From Alloascoidea africana (taxonomy: Eukaryota > Ascomycota > Alloascoideomycetes > Alloascoideales > Alloascoideaceae): a DNA stretch of 64,000 nt. The DNA is taken from assembly GCA_030581615.1 (NCBI GenBank), contig JAKTTT010000084.1, positions 1 to 64,000 on the forward strand, read 5' to 3'. This document shows, piece after piece, positions 1 to 11,295 of this stretch (positions within the stretch are counted from its first letter, which is position 1; each line of letters opens with the position of its first letter). The position numbers and the translations under genes are program-made. Under the pieces are notes generated by a model, which worked only from the letters and a program-made list of their open reading frames with translations, did no database searches and had not been told where the DNA came from.

Positions 1-1499
1 TTTGACCGCTTTTGACAGCTTTTGCGATTGCAAGAGGTTTAGGATCTAGGCCTTTTCTCTGTTGACTTCTTCCGACCTATGGGAATACCTATTAGTATTT
101 CCAGTCTAGTACCTAGATAGGCCAATTTTTCGTTGACATGCTATATCCAGCTTGTGATCTGAGTCGTATCCAAGCTGTTAGGACTCGCGCGATATACATT
201 CCGGGTAAGCTCGGTCTATAGCTATATAAGTAGTTAGATCCCTATTCTATGTTTGTCATTCTATAGCAATTGAGCAGCTATGTGTGTGAATCACTGACCC
301 CTAGCTTCCTCCGGACCTAACACAAACCGAGCTTTTGTATAACTACTCAGATACTACAGCTAGCCAAAATGACAAATAGCCAATGTCGAAAAGTTTAGAT
401 CTAAACTTAGAACAAAACCCGTGGCGGTTTTTATTCACACCTCTCCAGAAATGACATTCAACCTTGAAATCTAGCAGTTCATTGACACTTGTTTATCATT
501 CATTGACTCATAGCCCACATTCAGGATACACTTGAAAAATTGTAAAAGCAAATTGACCGGACTATTAATAGGTTTGATCGAAAATTGTGCATCAAGGAAT
601 AGTGATATTCAATGAAAGCTGGCGAAACGTGTGCCGACTTGAGCTTTTAGGAGTTGTTACTATTGGTATCATGTAAAGAAGGAATCAACAGTATCGGCAT
701 TCAATAGATATAAAATCTGTTGAAATGGCTGTGAGTTAAGAGCATGTGTTACAAGAATCAAAATCACCGATTCGTCTGATGTTGAGGACAAAGGGATTGC
801 TAATGTGTGGCAAAGTCGAGGAAAAACCATATCACTACTATACAGTAAAAAATAAAAGGAAAATCTTTAATTTTGAAGGAGAGAAGAGAGTGATACCATT
901 CTGTATGGGAATGTCATGCTTTCTAAAACTTTGTCTTGACTGCCCTTTGACTGTGGGTGGACTTTCCGCTCCATCTTCAATCAATGAAGTAAACATTTAT
1001 ATTTCCACCATGCAAATGCCCCTTTTCCAGTTGCCCTGAATTGTTTCTTTTTTCCATGCAACAGTGGCTCACTGCGTTGGCTCTACTCTTAAAGACACTA
1101 CCATATCTTAGTCTACTGTCCGTATCCAAACAGGTGGAGAACAGAGCAATGACAAAAAGCAAGCGAGCGCCACTAATCCTTCGCCATGTAGTGACCTCTT
1201 TGTAAAAGGCAGTGGTAATAATGGTAGTACAAGCTCTCATTCTTGCTCCCACCCTCACAGATGTTTTTGCTCTCTTACTCGTGCTTTCGCTCTTGGCTCC
1301 ATTCTCGGTCTCGCTTTTCAAAAGTCAGACGATATGGAGTTGGGTTAATTCGCCTAGATCAGAATAAACAAGTGAGAGGTTTGACTTAACATTGATCCTT
1401 ACGCAAGTTGTGAAGTGAATCACAGGCAAAAACGCTTTCCATTACATCAAGAAAAAAAACCGACTTCAAATGGCCTTGATGATATCCAGCAAAGTTGTG
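1..1499. other. Gene-free left edge
   Basis: I see no supportable gene. Open frames at 746-1039 (+) and 977-1321 (-) lack recognisable motifs and overlap each other. The first ~330 bases contain a TATA-like stretch (near 222-232), but no second copy or matched ends are visible inside the window. Confidence 0.5.
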
Positions 1500-2345
1500 A
1501 CGGTTCCGATTCATACAGACATCAAATGGTACATCCACAGTCTTAGTGTCCTTCTGTATTCAAAACTCAGTCTGTTAAATCTATTCTCTAATAGCCATTA
1601 GAGTCGCCAGACATTTCAAAGTCTTTTCAACATGTCCTGACTTCCAAGTTACCACTTCACCGAACAATCGCTTCAGGCTTCTCAGACGGACAAAAAGATT
1701 GCCAAATTTCTTCATTTTTCTGCTTATCCACACTTTTTTAACCAGAAGATTTTAAAATATCTCCATACTTACAGCATTTCCTTCCCTTAGAGGAGTCTTT
1801 TTAGCTCTCCAGTGAATGCCAAGTGACATATTTGCCTCCTCAAGCCTGATTGTTAAGATGCTGATTGTCTCTAGTATAGATGCCCAATAGCAATGTAAAG
1901 CTAATATTGCGATTTTGATCTTTAGTAGAGACAGGCTGGGATAAAGCCTATCTTAGCGGGCTTGACTAAAGAATGCAGATATTGAACTATGTATGGCGGT
2001 GCTTCTCGATGTAGCCATATCCTCAGCATCAGAATCCAGGGAAAATCCAAGATCCGAGAGGTCAAGAATGAGCTCTACCAACGCCCACTCTTCTGCCGAA
2101 TTGAATTGTTTTAGATTGACTGGAGGTTTGGTTTGTGCGCATCGTCCTTTCATTCTGGCCTCTATGTAGTCCAACTGGCAGAGCAGACCTGAGGAGCTTT
2201 CAAAGCTTAACTTTGGATTCTGTTTGATAACAAAAAAATTCTGTTTAGGAGGCATGCTATTTGGACAAACATAGGTAAGTTATATCTAAAGGAAAAGACA
2301 TATTAAAAAGGCTTGTTCATATGATACTGATAAAAATGCGGCACT
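1500..2345 (-). mobile_element. Decayed pogo/Fot1-like DNA transposon lacking the DDE core
   Basis: A minus-strand frame at 1953-2255 reads as the N-terminal helix-turn-helix (psq/CENP-B type) part of a Fot1/pogo transposase: NPKLSF near the start, then MKGRCAQTKPPVN, then SAEEWALVELILDLSDLGF and EDMA. Minus-strand codons from about 1880 down to 1590 match the C-terminal part of the same family: L-EEAN, a basic stretch, LREGNAVS, then VRTC-x-KDFEMSGDS where the zinc knuckle should end. Only about 80 bases separate the two halves, so the catalytic DDE domain is missing. The terminal inverted repeats are not clear, so the outer limits are approximate; a possible right end (AGTGCC near 2340) resembles the ends of the other family members. 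It is an old, heavily mutated non-autonomous copy. Confidence 0.7.
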
Positions 2346-4729
2346 AAAAATTAAAAAATTTGGCAATAGCTTTCCTTGTATTGAAAGCATGTCAGTTGCT
2401 GTTCATGCAAAAAATTTCGAAATAAAAATGCTTACCTTGATAATCTTAGACAGTGTAACGGGTGAGCAAAAAAGCAGAAAGTACCAAAACAGTGCTTTCT
2501 ATTGGAATCTAAACTTGAAATTATTCCATTTTCCTCTTCTTAACAAATGTTTTCCCTCTACTTCCAAAAATAGGTGAATCTGTCTTCGTCAATTCCTGGA
2601 GACTGTTTTGATTGTTACTGGTCACCTTGTTATTGTTCAGCGAATTCTGGGGAATTTGTCTCTTAAAAAGTTTCCCAAAACCTTCAGAATAGCTTAAGTT
2701 GAGCGCGGCCTGAGCGCTTCATTATTCAAATTGTTTTTGTTTTTTAGTGATCTTAACGCTCAGTACATTTTGCCAAATATTCATCAAAACTTCATAATAG
2801 AGATTCGCCATAGTTGCTCACAACGACTGTTCTAACTACTTTTCCAAGGGGATATGAAGCTGGCTTATTCCATTGGATGTGAGAGCTTCTCCACTTATTT
2901 GATTTCTCTACTGCTTCAACAAGAAAAGTGCATATCGAAAGCCTATCTCTCTCAATAAAAAAACTCTTGTTTTCCAACCTGATATGCTTGCTAGCACTAA
3001 CACTTCCTTGCTTTTCAGATCCATGATTTTTTCAGATAAAGTAATTGTTCTAAACTGATTGCTCCTCATATGCACTGCGTGTGAGTTGGTGCTAGCACAC
3101 AAAGTCTTATTCGTTGATCATGTTTCAAGCTGACTTTAGAATATACAATAAAAGGAAGATGCATTCATATCAGAGATGGAAGTAGCCAGTATCCTTTTTC
3201 ACAACCTTTATCAACGTGAAAGAATGATCCTGGGTTGGAAGCAGCCATAAACCGAGAATTTGCTAGCCGTTGAAAGCGAATATGATTTGGAAGAATGGCC
3301 TTGGGCAAGGCTGTCTTTTGTTTTCTTTTCTGTATGCTGTCGCGCTTGATACCATTTGTTGATGGCGTACCGTCAGCACTCAGAATGACGAATCGATCCC
3401 TGCGAGCATCTTGAAGATTAGAATTCGTATCTACTACACTATGAGAACAGCTGCAGTTACAAAGTGTTCTCTTTTAAGTCACACTTCAAACTTAAGGGCA
3501 ATGAAAGTTTGGGAAAACACTACTGCTACTTTTGATCAAGAAGAAGTTTGAACTTGTACATTGTTTCAATAATACTAATCAGTACATCTACATGTAACAA
3601 ATAACATTGAGTGTTTTTGACAGTCCCCTAACCCGCCCTCTCCGTTTCTATGGATCGATAGCGTGGTCAAAAATTGTTCTAAAGGCTTGAATCGAGTGTG
3701 ACAATTAAGGCTGAAAGTAGAAAGATCCCGCCCTGAGGAAGTCAAATCAATATGTTTAAGTGCCATCCACCTACATAGAAAAAAATAACTGAACAAACAA
3801 AACTGGTTCTCAAACTGATTTGCAATTCATTCTAGAATGCTGATCTGTTGAAGGCAAACCGAAACGACCGTCTCATCATTCCTTTTGCAACACAAATCTG
3901 ATTGCTGTTTTGTTCTAACCAACCCCCTGAGTTTGATTAGACTGTTTCTGGCTAATTGGGGTAGCAATGTCCTCTAGTTCCCAAAATAGGAGCAAGTTCT
4001 GTAGAGATAGGTCCGACTACCCACTCATTCTGATGGGGAAAAAAGCAAAATGTTAACTGGAGAGTGTCTTGGTGAGTGAGCGGAAAGAAGAAAAGGGCAG
4101 ACTTGGGCATTTAAATAGCCGAGAAACCAGCTCCCACAAGAAGCTCTGCTGGTGGTTGAGTCATTTGAATGAGAGAAAACACCTTCGCGCAACGGCTGGG
4201 CGTACAGCGCTGTTTCGCCAACCGCCAGAAGCACTTCCCACAGGCAATTGAGATTGCATTCAATTGTCAATGCTCATTTAATTTGGACAAAGACATAATA
4301 GACGACCAGTGAGCTAAAGCTGAAGCTGTACTATTCACTTGGAAGTAGCTACTTACAGAGTCAGCAATTGTGGATGTGGTTAGAGTCGGGATGCATTCTG
4401 TAACTTGGCACCTCAACTTGGCTCATACTAAAAAACGACGATATGAAGCTGAACTCTATTCTAGTTAAAGAGGATGGTAGTGATTTCTGTTTGTGCATAT
4501 TTATCAACAGTCAACAACCCTGAAAGATATCCTTACACCGCGAATTCACTCCGAGATACTAAAGGTCATTTCCGTCTATTGCAGACATCAGTTCACTCTA
4601 CTTTTCCATACAATTCTTTGCAAACAAACCTGTTTTAACCATTCAGTATTCTGTTTCACTGCTCACCGTTGACAAATTTCAGCAATGTGAGCTTTGCCGT
4701 TCATTTTGTGGACACCATTATAATTAGGG
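2346..4729. other. Gene-free stretch
   Basis: Only short, motif-free open frames are present (longest about 80 codons, e.g. 4025-4270 minus). Base composition is AT-rich. I see no recognisable domain, repeat pair or RNA gene. Confidence 0.5.
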
Positions 4730-5510
4730 AAAACTGTCTGGTTTTTATTAATCTTCTTATTCACCCAGTTATCCGCTGCTTCGACAGCCCCCAAAGGATT
4801 ATTCTGATGAGTAAGGGGACAGCCTTAGATTTCGGCAGGACTGAACAGTTTGGTCGGGAATTTTCTTTTCAAACTCGAGCGCCAGAAAGTGTAGCGATTG
4901 GGATTGAACTTCAGTTTGCTTCTCTTTAAGTTCTCTGCTGACCTGTTGACAAGGTTTGGCAATATTGATGTACACTTGCGTGAATAGCGAAGAGACGGCT
5001 TTGCTTGTGGCAAGTCCAAACTTGATAGAAAAGTCAACCCTGCCAGGACTGAGCAAACGCAGGATCAATATTCTCGATATGGTTGGAGGTCATGATCAGC
5101 GCTCGGCCTTCTTGAGAACATGTTCCATGAATCGCATTGAGAAGCGCGGACAGCGAGATAGACTTGAAGCTTTCGTCTTTTGAGCGAGGCTGGCCCTTCG
5201 CTTTTGCTCGAGAGTTTGCGACTGCTGTTGCGTTTATGTCTGCTAGCAGCAGGATACAGGTACGAGGAAGGTCATCAAAAAGAGCTAGAAGAGAGTTTTC
5301 TGAGAGCAGAGCAGAGTCGAGACTGAGCATGTAAATATCTACGCCCATCAATCCCGCGGCCGCGAGGGCCAGGCTGGTTTTTCCCGTGCCTAGAGGACCA
5401 GAGAAGAGATGACCACGGCGATAAGGAATGCCTCGGTAAATGCTGATATTCCCGCTCTTCCCTCTCTGGCCCTTATTGCGTACTTCCATTACCAGTTCCT
5501 TCAAGGGCGT
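4730..5510 (-). pseudogene. BCS1-like AAA-ATPase pseudogene (C-terminal AAA module only)
   Basis: The minus strand from 5504 reads like the AAA module of filamentous-fungal BCS1-like proteins: YRGIPYRRGHLFSGP, then LGTGKTSLALA (Walker A with P replaced by L), TCILLLADINA at Walker B (normally LLEDIDA), and LLNAIHGTCSQEGRALIMTS followed by NHIENIDPA. A one-base shift near 5055 moves the frame to RLLSPGRVDFSIKFGLATS, which is the sensor-2 segment. Near 4830 a second shift leads to LFSPAEI, an in-frame stop, and GCPLTHQNNPLGAVEAADNW, the usual BCS1-like tail. The mitochondrial-targeting N-terminal BCS1 domain is absent upstream. Intact BCS1 proteins are inner-membrane ATPases that insert the Rieske protein; many fungal paralogues have no known job. 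The changed Walker motifs and frame breaks mark this as dead. Confidence 0.85.
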
Positions 5511-8194
5511 TGCATCTCATGCAAAACAAGAAAATAATAAACTTTCGGGTTGACGGCGGCGGTAAGGGTCATTGCTTTTATTACAATGTGAAGGCCATCA
5601 GTCGGTTCTTGTAGCGAAAGTAAAGAGTACCCATATTAGGAGTCCAACACAACACGCATAATTAGAATTGAAATCAACATTTCAACGGCAAGCACTTGAA
5701 TGAAGAAACGGAAAAAAGATGATGCTAAGAACCCATCCAGAACAATGCATATAGCTATATTCCATCCCGCCAAATGACCTATAGAGAGCTGATATACAGC
5801 CGCTTTGGTAAAATGCAAGTGAAATAAGAATAGTAGAATGAATCATTGGTCTCTTGAATATCCGGTAGAAGCCACTAGTAAAACTTCAATTGTTATTGTA
5901 ACGTAATAACTTAGTAAAAAATGAAACCATAATTACCAGGCCGTTAGTAGTCAATTGTGTAGCAATATGATAAGATAAAAGTTCATCTTTCTGTTCCCAA
6001 TCGTCAAAGAGAACAAGACCTTGATGTTTTCACAGTTTGACTGCCTGGGGTGGGTAAAGTAGTGGGCGTGGAATAAGAGTTTTTCTAATGCCAAACCTAT
6101 TCTTTCCTGCCACCGCTCCACGAAAACATTAAACAAGATATGAGTCAAATTGTGATATCAGAAGAGATCTGGTCTGTCGCAGTATGAGATGTGAGACGAA
6201 AAATTCATATCTCACACTCACCGTCGCATTCAGTCCATCCTTCTTGCGATGAGGTTGCAAAATGGGTAACAAGCTTGAAGTCAAACTACCAGAGCAAACA
6301 GGGCTACACATATATGAGGACACTGAAAAAAGAGAAATTCCAAAAATCGCGTCAAGTTTGGTATCCAAAATCAGCTACCTGTCAAAAGGCTCCGGAACAT
6401 GTCAGATGGATATCTTCTCAATTCTAGTGCTCACAATCAACCCATCTCCGAATGTCGCTCTTTGGCGCCATGATTTTAAGCGGTAGTAGTAATCATTTCC
6501 AGCGGTATTTGAAAACAGAAAGTTACAAGCGTTGTGACTGCTTATTATCTAGCTCCCACAGCCACAGAAGAAAAATGGCAATATAATGCGTTGTGAATAT
6601 GCTGATAGTCTCAGACGGACAATTGTGATCACATTGGGCTCAAAGCACGATAACTTGAATCCCAAGTTTCAGCTAAAGAAGACTCCCCAGCCCTTTTGGG
6701 AGGATACCCCCAGGCCTGTGCTTGACCAGAAAAGTTCTTCCCTCTTACACCGGTGGCTCTTGTTATTTATTACAAAAGCTAATTAATTAGCTGTATATTT
6801 TCTTAAATTAGTGTTTTCCTGTTTAAGGTCAAAATTAGCCTGGTTATTCCAGCTCTTTTCTACTTTCGTGTGACAACACTGGTAACTTGTTGTTGTAAAA
6901 GGTACCCGCTAATAACGTGAAAGTTAATGCTCCTACTCAAAACTGTGTGCTTCTGCGCTCAATCACTCTCTTTCCTCTGGCGTCCTGTCTCTCCCATTTC
7001 ATATCAAGAGTTGACAGTGCAGCCAACATCGTGTTCGATATGGTAGTGGTTGACTGGGAGGTGCGAGATAACTATTGGTATGAGTGCAGAGGTGAAAAGG
7101 AACTGGTCCAAATGCTGACGGATTTGCACGACATATCTTTGAAGAGACCATGTTCTGGACAGCACAAAGCGTAAAGGTGTGGAAACTCAGGTTCAAGCTG
7201 AATAAATATCCTAAATAACGCCTATTCTCCAGAATTTGTGAGTTTCGGGAGGTCACAGCTCAAATTTGTGCAAACCACTCGCTTTGAAGTATTGAATAGA
7301 AACCCTACTATATGTCCAAGCTGAGAATTTATTTCAGGTTCATCGAGCTGACTCTTTTGTGATAAAGAAACAACTAACACTATTGCTAATACACACATAT
7401 CATCTCGCTGTTCAAAGTCAATAGTTTGCGCTGTAAAGTTCAAGATGCAAAATTTTCTACACAAGTTAAACTCTTGTTCTCTCTTGAAAGTGTTGTGGAG
7501 GTTTCGCAGTTTTCGGAGTCTGTAGTTGCAACTATGAAGAATGATTAATTAGCTGCAAATGGTTGGACACTCGACAACCAAGATCAAGCGCTATTTGCAT
7601 CTGTCAAATAATACAAGATTGGGGCCGTCGGTGCGTGATTTCAAACAAAAGTTTGCCCGTATCTTTGTTGTTATCTAGAAACTAAAGACTGTTGAAAACA
7701 TGATGATCTGCATCTGTGCAAACAAGTACATCAGGCGGTGCATACAATCACTCTCTTTCTTGACTTACTCTTCATCCTCCATCTACACGAAACAACGCGT
7801 TATGGTTGTGAATCGCTAAAACGTTCTATAAAACAGAATTCTAAAACTGATTATGCTTGGAAGTAAGTGCCTGCTCTACCTGACAAACTGGGAACATGTT
7901 CTAATGCTTATTAGGCAAATGAAAAACGCTCGGACCCAGACATTGTTTTTGAATGTCTATTGCTGTTGGATTACAGTTGGCTTCTTAGATGCCAGCAAAT
8001 TCCCAGAATGTAACAGGTCGCTGCCACACATCATCGATTCACTGTCTTGGTTTCAAAGTTCGATGTTAAAGAGACCGTCCACTACTCCCCAACCAGGGCT
8101 TGCTTTGTGGACTTGATCCACTTCTCTTCGTGCTGGTTTTTTGATACCAAAACAGCTATAATTGTAGTCTTGAGATCCCACTTTAATTCCCTTT
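5511..8194. other. Gene-free stretch
   Basis: Several 60-85 codon open frames lie here on both strands, none with recognisable domains. I see no transposon ends or RNA genes. Confidence 0.5.
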
Positions 8195-8540
8195 ATGAAG
8201 CTGTGATATCGAAGCAATTTTGTACTTTGGAATATAGGCTTGTAGCTTTGACATTAAAGATACTAGAGTCCCCAGAGTCTTTTGAATCCTCTGGGTGTCG
8301 CGGGAACTGCCAAGTTTTCATTGACATTGACTGCTCCTTACGTGAAGGAGCATGCCTGTCTGTCTGTGAAAATGCAAGCCATATCTTCTTGACATTGTGT
8401 GGTAGGCTTTTTTATCCACGCTTGGGTACTGGATGAGCTTCAGTGACCCTGGCCGGATGGCGCTTGGGATTGGCTTGGATGCCAAGGTGAACTTGTACTT
8501 TTCTGTGTAGTCGTTGAAGTTTGGTATTCGGTTGCAAAAG
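8195..8540 (-). pseudogene. Unknown gene unit, copy i (5' part, inverted)
   Basis: This minus-strand segment is an inverted copy of 8655-8935. Both contain a coding-like stretch with the shared motifs YTEKYKF, LASKPIPSAIRPGSLKLIQY and KKAYHTMSRRYGLHFHR. In this copy the bases matching the other copy's ATG are changed. The match is very close from about 8335 to 8535 and fades outward towards 8200. It lies head to head with copy ii across a ~115-bp spacer. I do not recognise the protein family. It is richer in GC than its surroundings. Confidence 0.6.
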
Positions 8541-8654
8541 AAGGAATCTGGAGGTGACATTCACATATACCAGATATACGCCCAGAAAACAGCTGTATAA
8601 TTGATGAAACACTCCCATATTTTGTGTATGTCAGCTCTATATTTCTTCTTTCCA

Positions 8655-9290
8655 CAACCAAATGTCCAACGAATACACCGAAAAGTACAAATTCGCCTTG
8701 GCATCCAAGCCAATCCCAAGCGCCATCCGCCCAGGGTCACTGAAGCTCATCCAGTACCCAAGCGTGAATAAAAAAGCCTACCACACAATGTCAAGAAGGT
8801 ATGGCTTGCACTTCCACAGAGAAACTGGCATGCTCCTCCACGTAAGGAGCACCGTCCAGGTCAACCTGAACTTCGGAGTCGCTGCAACCCCGTGAAGCAT
8901 CAAAAAACTCTGGGGACAATATAGCACCACGGCCTACTGGGAGGTTTCAAAACAGCAGTCTCCATGGTCAGCGCCATCTCGCATTTTTGTCAATGCTTCG
9001 TGTACCCCGACGCATGCGAGTATGTACCTGTCGAGATGCCCTTGCAGCGAGGATATGTGTATCTTGGAAATGCCCCAGAACCATTGCTCCCGCTGCAGTT
9101 TGGCCACTACTGTGAGCGGTGCAAGAGAGCCAGGAGCCCAAACCAGAGCTCCAGCCAGAGCTCCAGCGCTTCCTGCGGGTGCCCCCAATACACCAAAGTT
9201 TTGCCGGGGTACCTACAAACCTGTTACAAGCCAGTGGGCAAATATCAGGTTTATGCCCCGGAGGAACTTTGGGAGACGAAAAAGGTGCCC
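8655..9290 (+). pseudogene. Unknown gene unit, copy ii (most complete)
   Basis: An ATG at 8662 opens a 77-codon frame with the motifs YTEKYKF, IPSAIRPGSLKLIQYPSV and MSRRYGLHFHRETGMLL. Further on, a different frame (8964-9410) is rich in paired cysteines: HFCQCFVYPDACEYVP, then HYCERCKRAR, CGCPQY and LQTCYKPV-x-KYQVYAPEEL. The first part is repeated inverted at 8195-8540 and the last part inverted at 9383-9555, so this looks like the reference copy of one gene unit with partial inverted relatives on both sides. It appears interrupted rather than functional. The family is unknown to me; the cysteine spacing hints at metal binding or disulfides, but that is only inference. Confidence 0.5.
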
Positions 9291-9382
9291 AAGAAAAGAG
9301 AACCAATTGAAGCAGTTTTTGCAAACGGAACCCTTCTCTTTTGTTGGCCTCGATTTTTGGTTGCAGATTCGTCTATCCAAGT

Positions 9383-9560
9383 TCTTCCGGAGCATAAACT
9401 TGGTAATTGACCACTGGCTTGTAACAAGTTTGCAAAACCCCGGCAAAACTTTGGAGGACTGGGGGCACCCGCAGGAGGTACTGAGTTTCTGTCTGGCCTG
9501 TGCTTCGAGCTATCTTGAACCGCTTACAGTAGTGACCAAACTACCAAGTCTGAAGGGGAC
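9383..9560 (-). pseudogene. Unknown gene unit, copy iii (3' part, inverted)
   Basis: The minus strand here repeats about 9095-9270. Both share FGHYC, then, after a variable linker, LQTCYKPV and YQVYAPEEL, and the DNA around the CCTGCGGGTGCCCCCA core is almost identical. It lies tail to tail with copy ii across a ~110-bp loop. Only the end of the unit is present. The family is unknown. Confidence 0.55.
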
Positions 9561-10150
9561 CTAGACCTGACAACTTGGATTACATTGACCACATCGGCTT
9601 GGACTCAGAATGGAAACGTGACAACTAAGGGTTGAGGGCTGAAGGTTGAGGGCTGTAACTGCTACAGGTATGATATATAAGAGGAAGAGAGTGGAGGAGA
9701 AAAGACTTGCTACTTATCGTTTCATCCAAACATGTAGTCACGTTTCTCCAACAAAATCGAAACCGTCTTGGCTCAAATTAAGTTAGCGTTGTGAGGCACC
9801 TTTCCAAAAGGAATAGGCTGTATATAGAGCCCAAGGTCATTCAGTAGATGATATTAGTATACAAGTCAATTCAATACATCCTTTATGCTAGATATGGCTT
9901 AAATAAAAAAACGAATAATTTTATGATCTTTAACATTGTACCACTAATAAAGTTAGACACGAACTGCCTTACTCGGCTATTTTTCTGGTAAACGTCGAAT
10001 GAGGGCATTCTGTGGATTGCTTTCTCCATCTGCATAAACAGAAAGACAATTGTGCTTGTAAACCGGATCACGGGAGTAAAGGAATTGCCAAAGCAGCATT
10101 AGAATCATTATACTCAATGCTAGCTAGTTTTCAGTTAACTCCAACAGAAA
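9561..10150. other. Non-coding stretch with a short tandem repeat and TATA-like site
   Basis: Two adjacent copies of GGTTGAGGGCTG(A) lie at about 9629-9655, followed by GATATATAAGAGG near 9670, which has the form of a TATA box. The next ATG downstream (9731) is followed at once by a stop, so no gene is supported. The rest up to 10150 is AT-rich and featureless. Confidence 0.35.
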
Positions 10151-10950
10151 AGGTTTTACCATTGATGGCAGCACTATTGGTGTGGTAGCCCTCATCATCT
10201 TAAACATGCTGATGAATTGTAACATATCCAAGAGAACACATCCTCCTACAATTTCTATAGCTGTAGTGGCGAATGACATGCAAATGCGGCTGAAAAGTCG
10301 ACAGCCAGGAAAGGTTCATTATGAGAAGCAGTTACCCTGGGTTGGGGCTCAGGTTTGTGAGTGGGACATGTTGATCTGAATATCACAGAAGTAGTCAACT
10401 TTGCCTACCCAACTCATTCTTATGACGCCCCATATCACACAAGATATTGCCATAGAGTGCTTCAAAGCAAATCTCCGGCGAAGCTTACCTACAAAGTTTG
10501 GGGAGGAGCTGCATCGCGATACCCAGCATCATCAGAGGTGATCACCTTGACGCAGATATGAGAGATGCCTACATCGACTGTTACCTGAGAAGCATGCTAG
10601 AGAATGCTTGGCTCTTTTATGACAGATATGGATTCGCTTCAGATAAGCCAAGGTGAACAGACTTTGACGCTGTTTTATGCCTGATGTCCGTCAAATTTAG
10701 CCTCTTTACGAATATGGTAGCTCCACTCCAACTTCGAGGACATTCCAGATAGAGCTAACTCTCTAGCGACTCCCCAAATTGCGGCTCAGCTATGAAATTT
10801 CCGCACGGAGGTAACACAAAATCAATTTGGAGTGTGCCAGGACCCAATAAAACCACCAAAACCAACCGATCTACCAATCCACCTAAACACTGGGAACCGT
10901 GTGAGCTTTGTGAAAGGTCTTGTAGTTTTTCATACAGACATGGGCGACGT
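10150..10950 (+). pseudogene. Coding-like relic, family unknown
   Basis: Plus-strand frames here look like decayed coding sequence rather than noise. Examples are KLTYKVWGGAASRYPAS around 10475-10530 and, nearer the end, FGVCQDPIKPPKPTDLP with LPIHLNTGNRVSFVKGL and VVFHTDMGD (about 10825-10950). Stops and frame changes separate them. The relic is cut off by the small transposon at 10951. I do not recognise the family, and this could still be chance. Confidence 0.3.
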
Positions 10951-11114
10951 CAGTGCCATGCGTGCGGGCCAGATCTTTGTCGGGTCAGCTTTACAACTTT
11001 TCAATATTATTTAAGACAAAAATATGCATTATTCTACAGTTCTATGAGGCAATTTATGTGGTTGGAAAAGAGACACATACAAAACTGTGAAGGTGGCCCA
11101 CACACATGACAGTG
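10951..11114. mobile_element. 164-bp MITE with pogo/Fot1-type ends
   Basis: The left end begins CAGTGCCATGCGTGCGGGCC and the right end, read on the minus strand, begins CACTGTCATGTGTGTGGGCC, an imperfect terminal inverted repeat of about 20 bp. The left end continues into AGCTTTACAACTTTTCAAT, which recurs in the ends of the larger element at 43525-44601, so the two belong to one family. The 120-bp core has no coding capacity. The flanking TA expected for a pogo insertion is not preserved. It is a miniature non-autonomous derivative. Confidence 0.65.
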
Positions 11115-11295
11115 ATGTTACCAACAAAAAGAAAAATAGAACAGACAGAGCCTTCCAAAATCAGTCAGCTCGAACCTTTGCGTAGAACTTTGTTACAAAA
11201 TCAGACTGAAAAAAAGCCAATTGTCCCAAACGCAAGGAAAGAAGTTACACCTGTAATAGTCAGAATCGCTACTGGTACCGGAAAATCGAGGTAGG

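Noticed and set aside
1-330. Possible LTR-like fragment at the left edge (TATA-like stretch, TAACA near 320)
   Set aside because: No second copy, matched ends or adjoining element visible; one end would lie outside the window.
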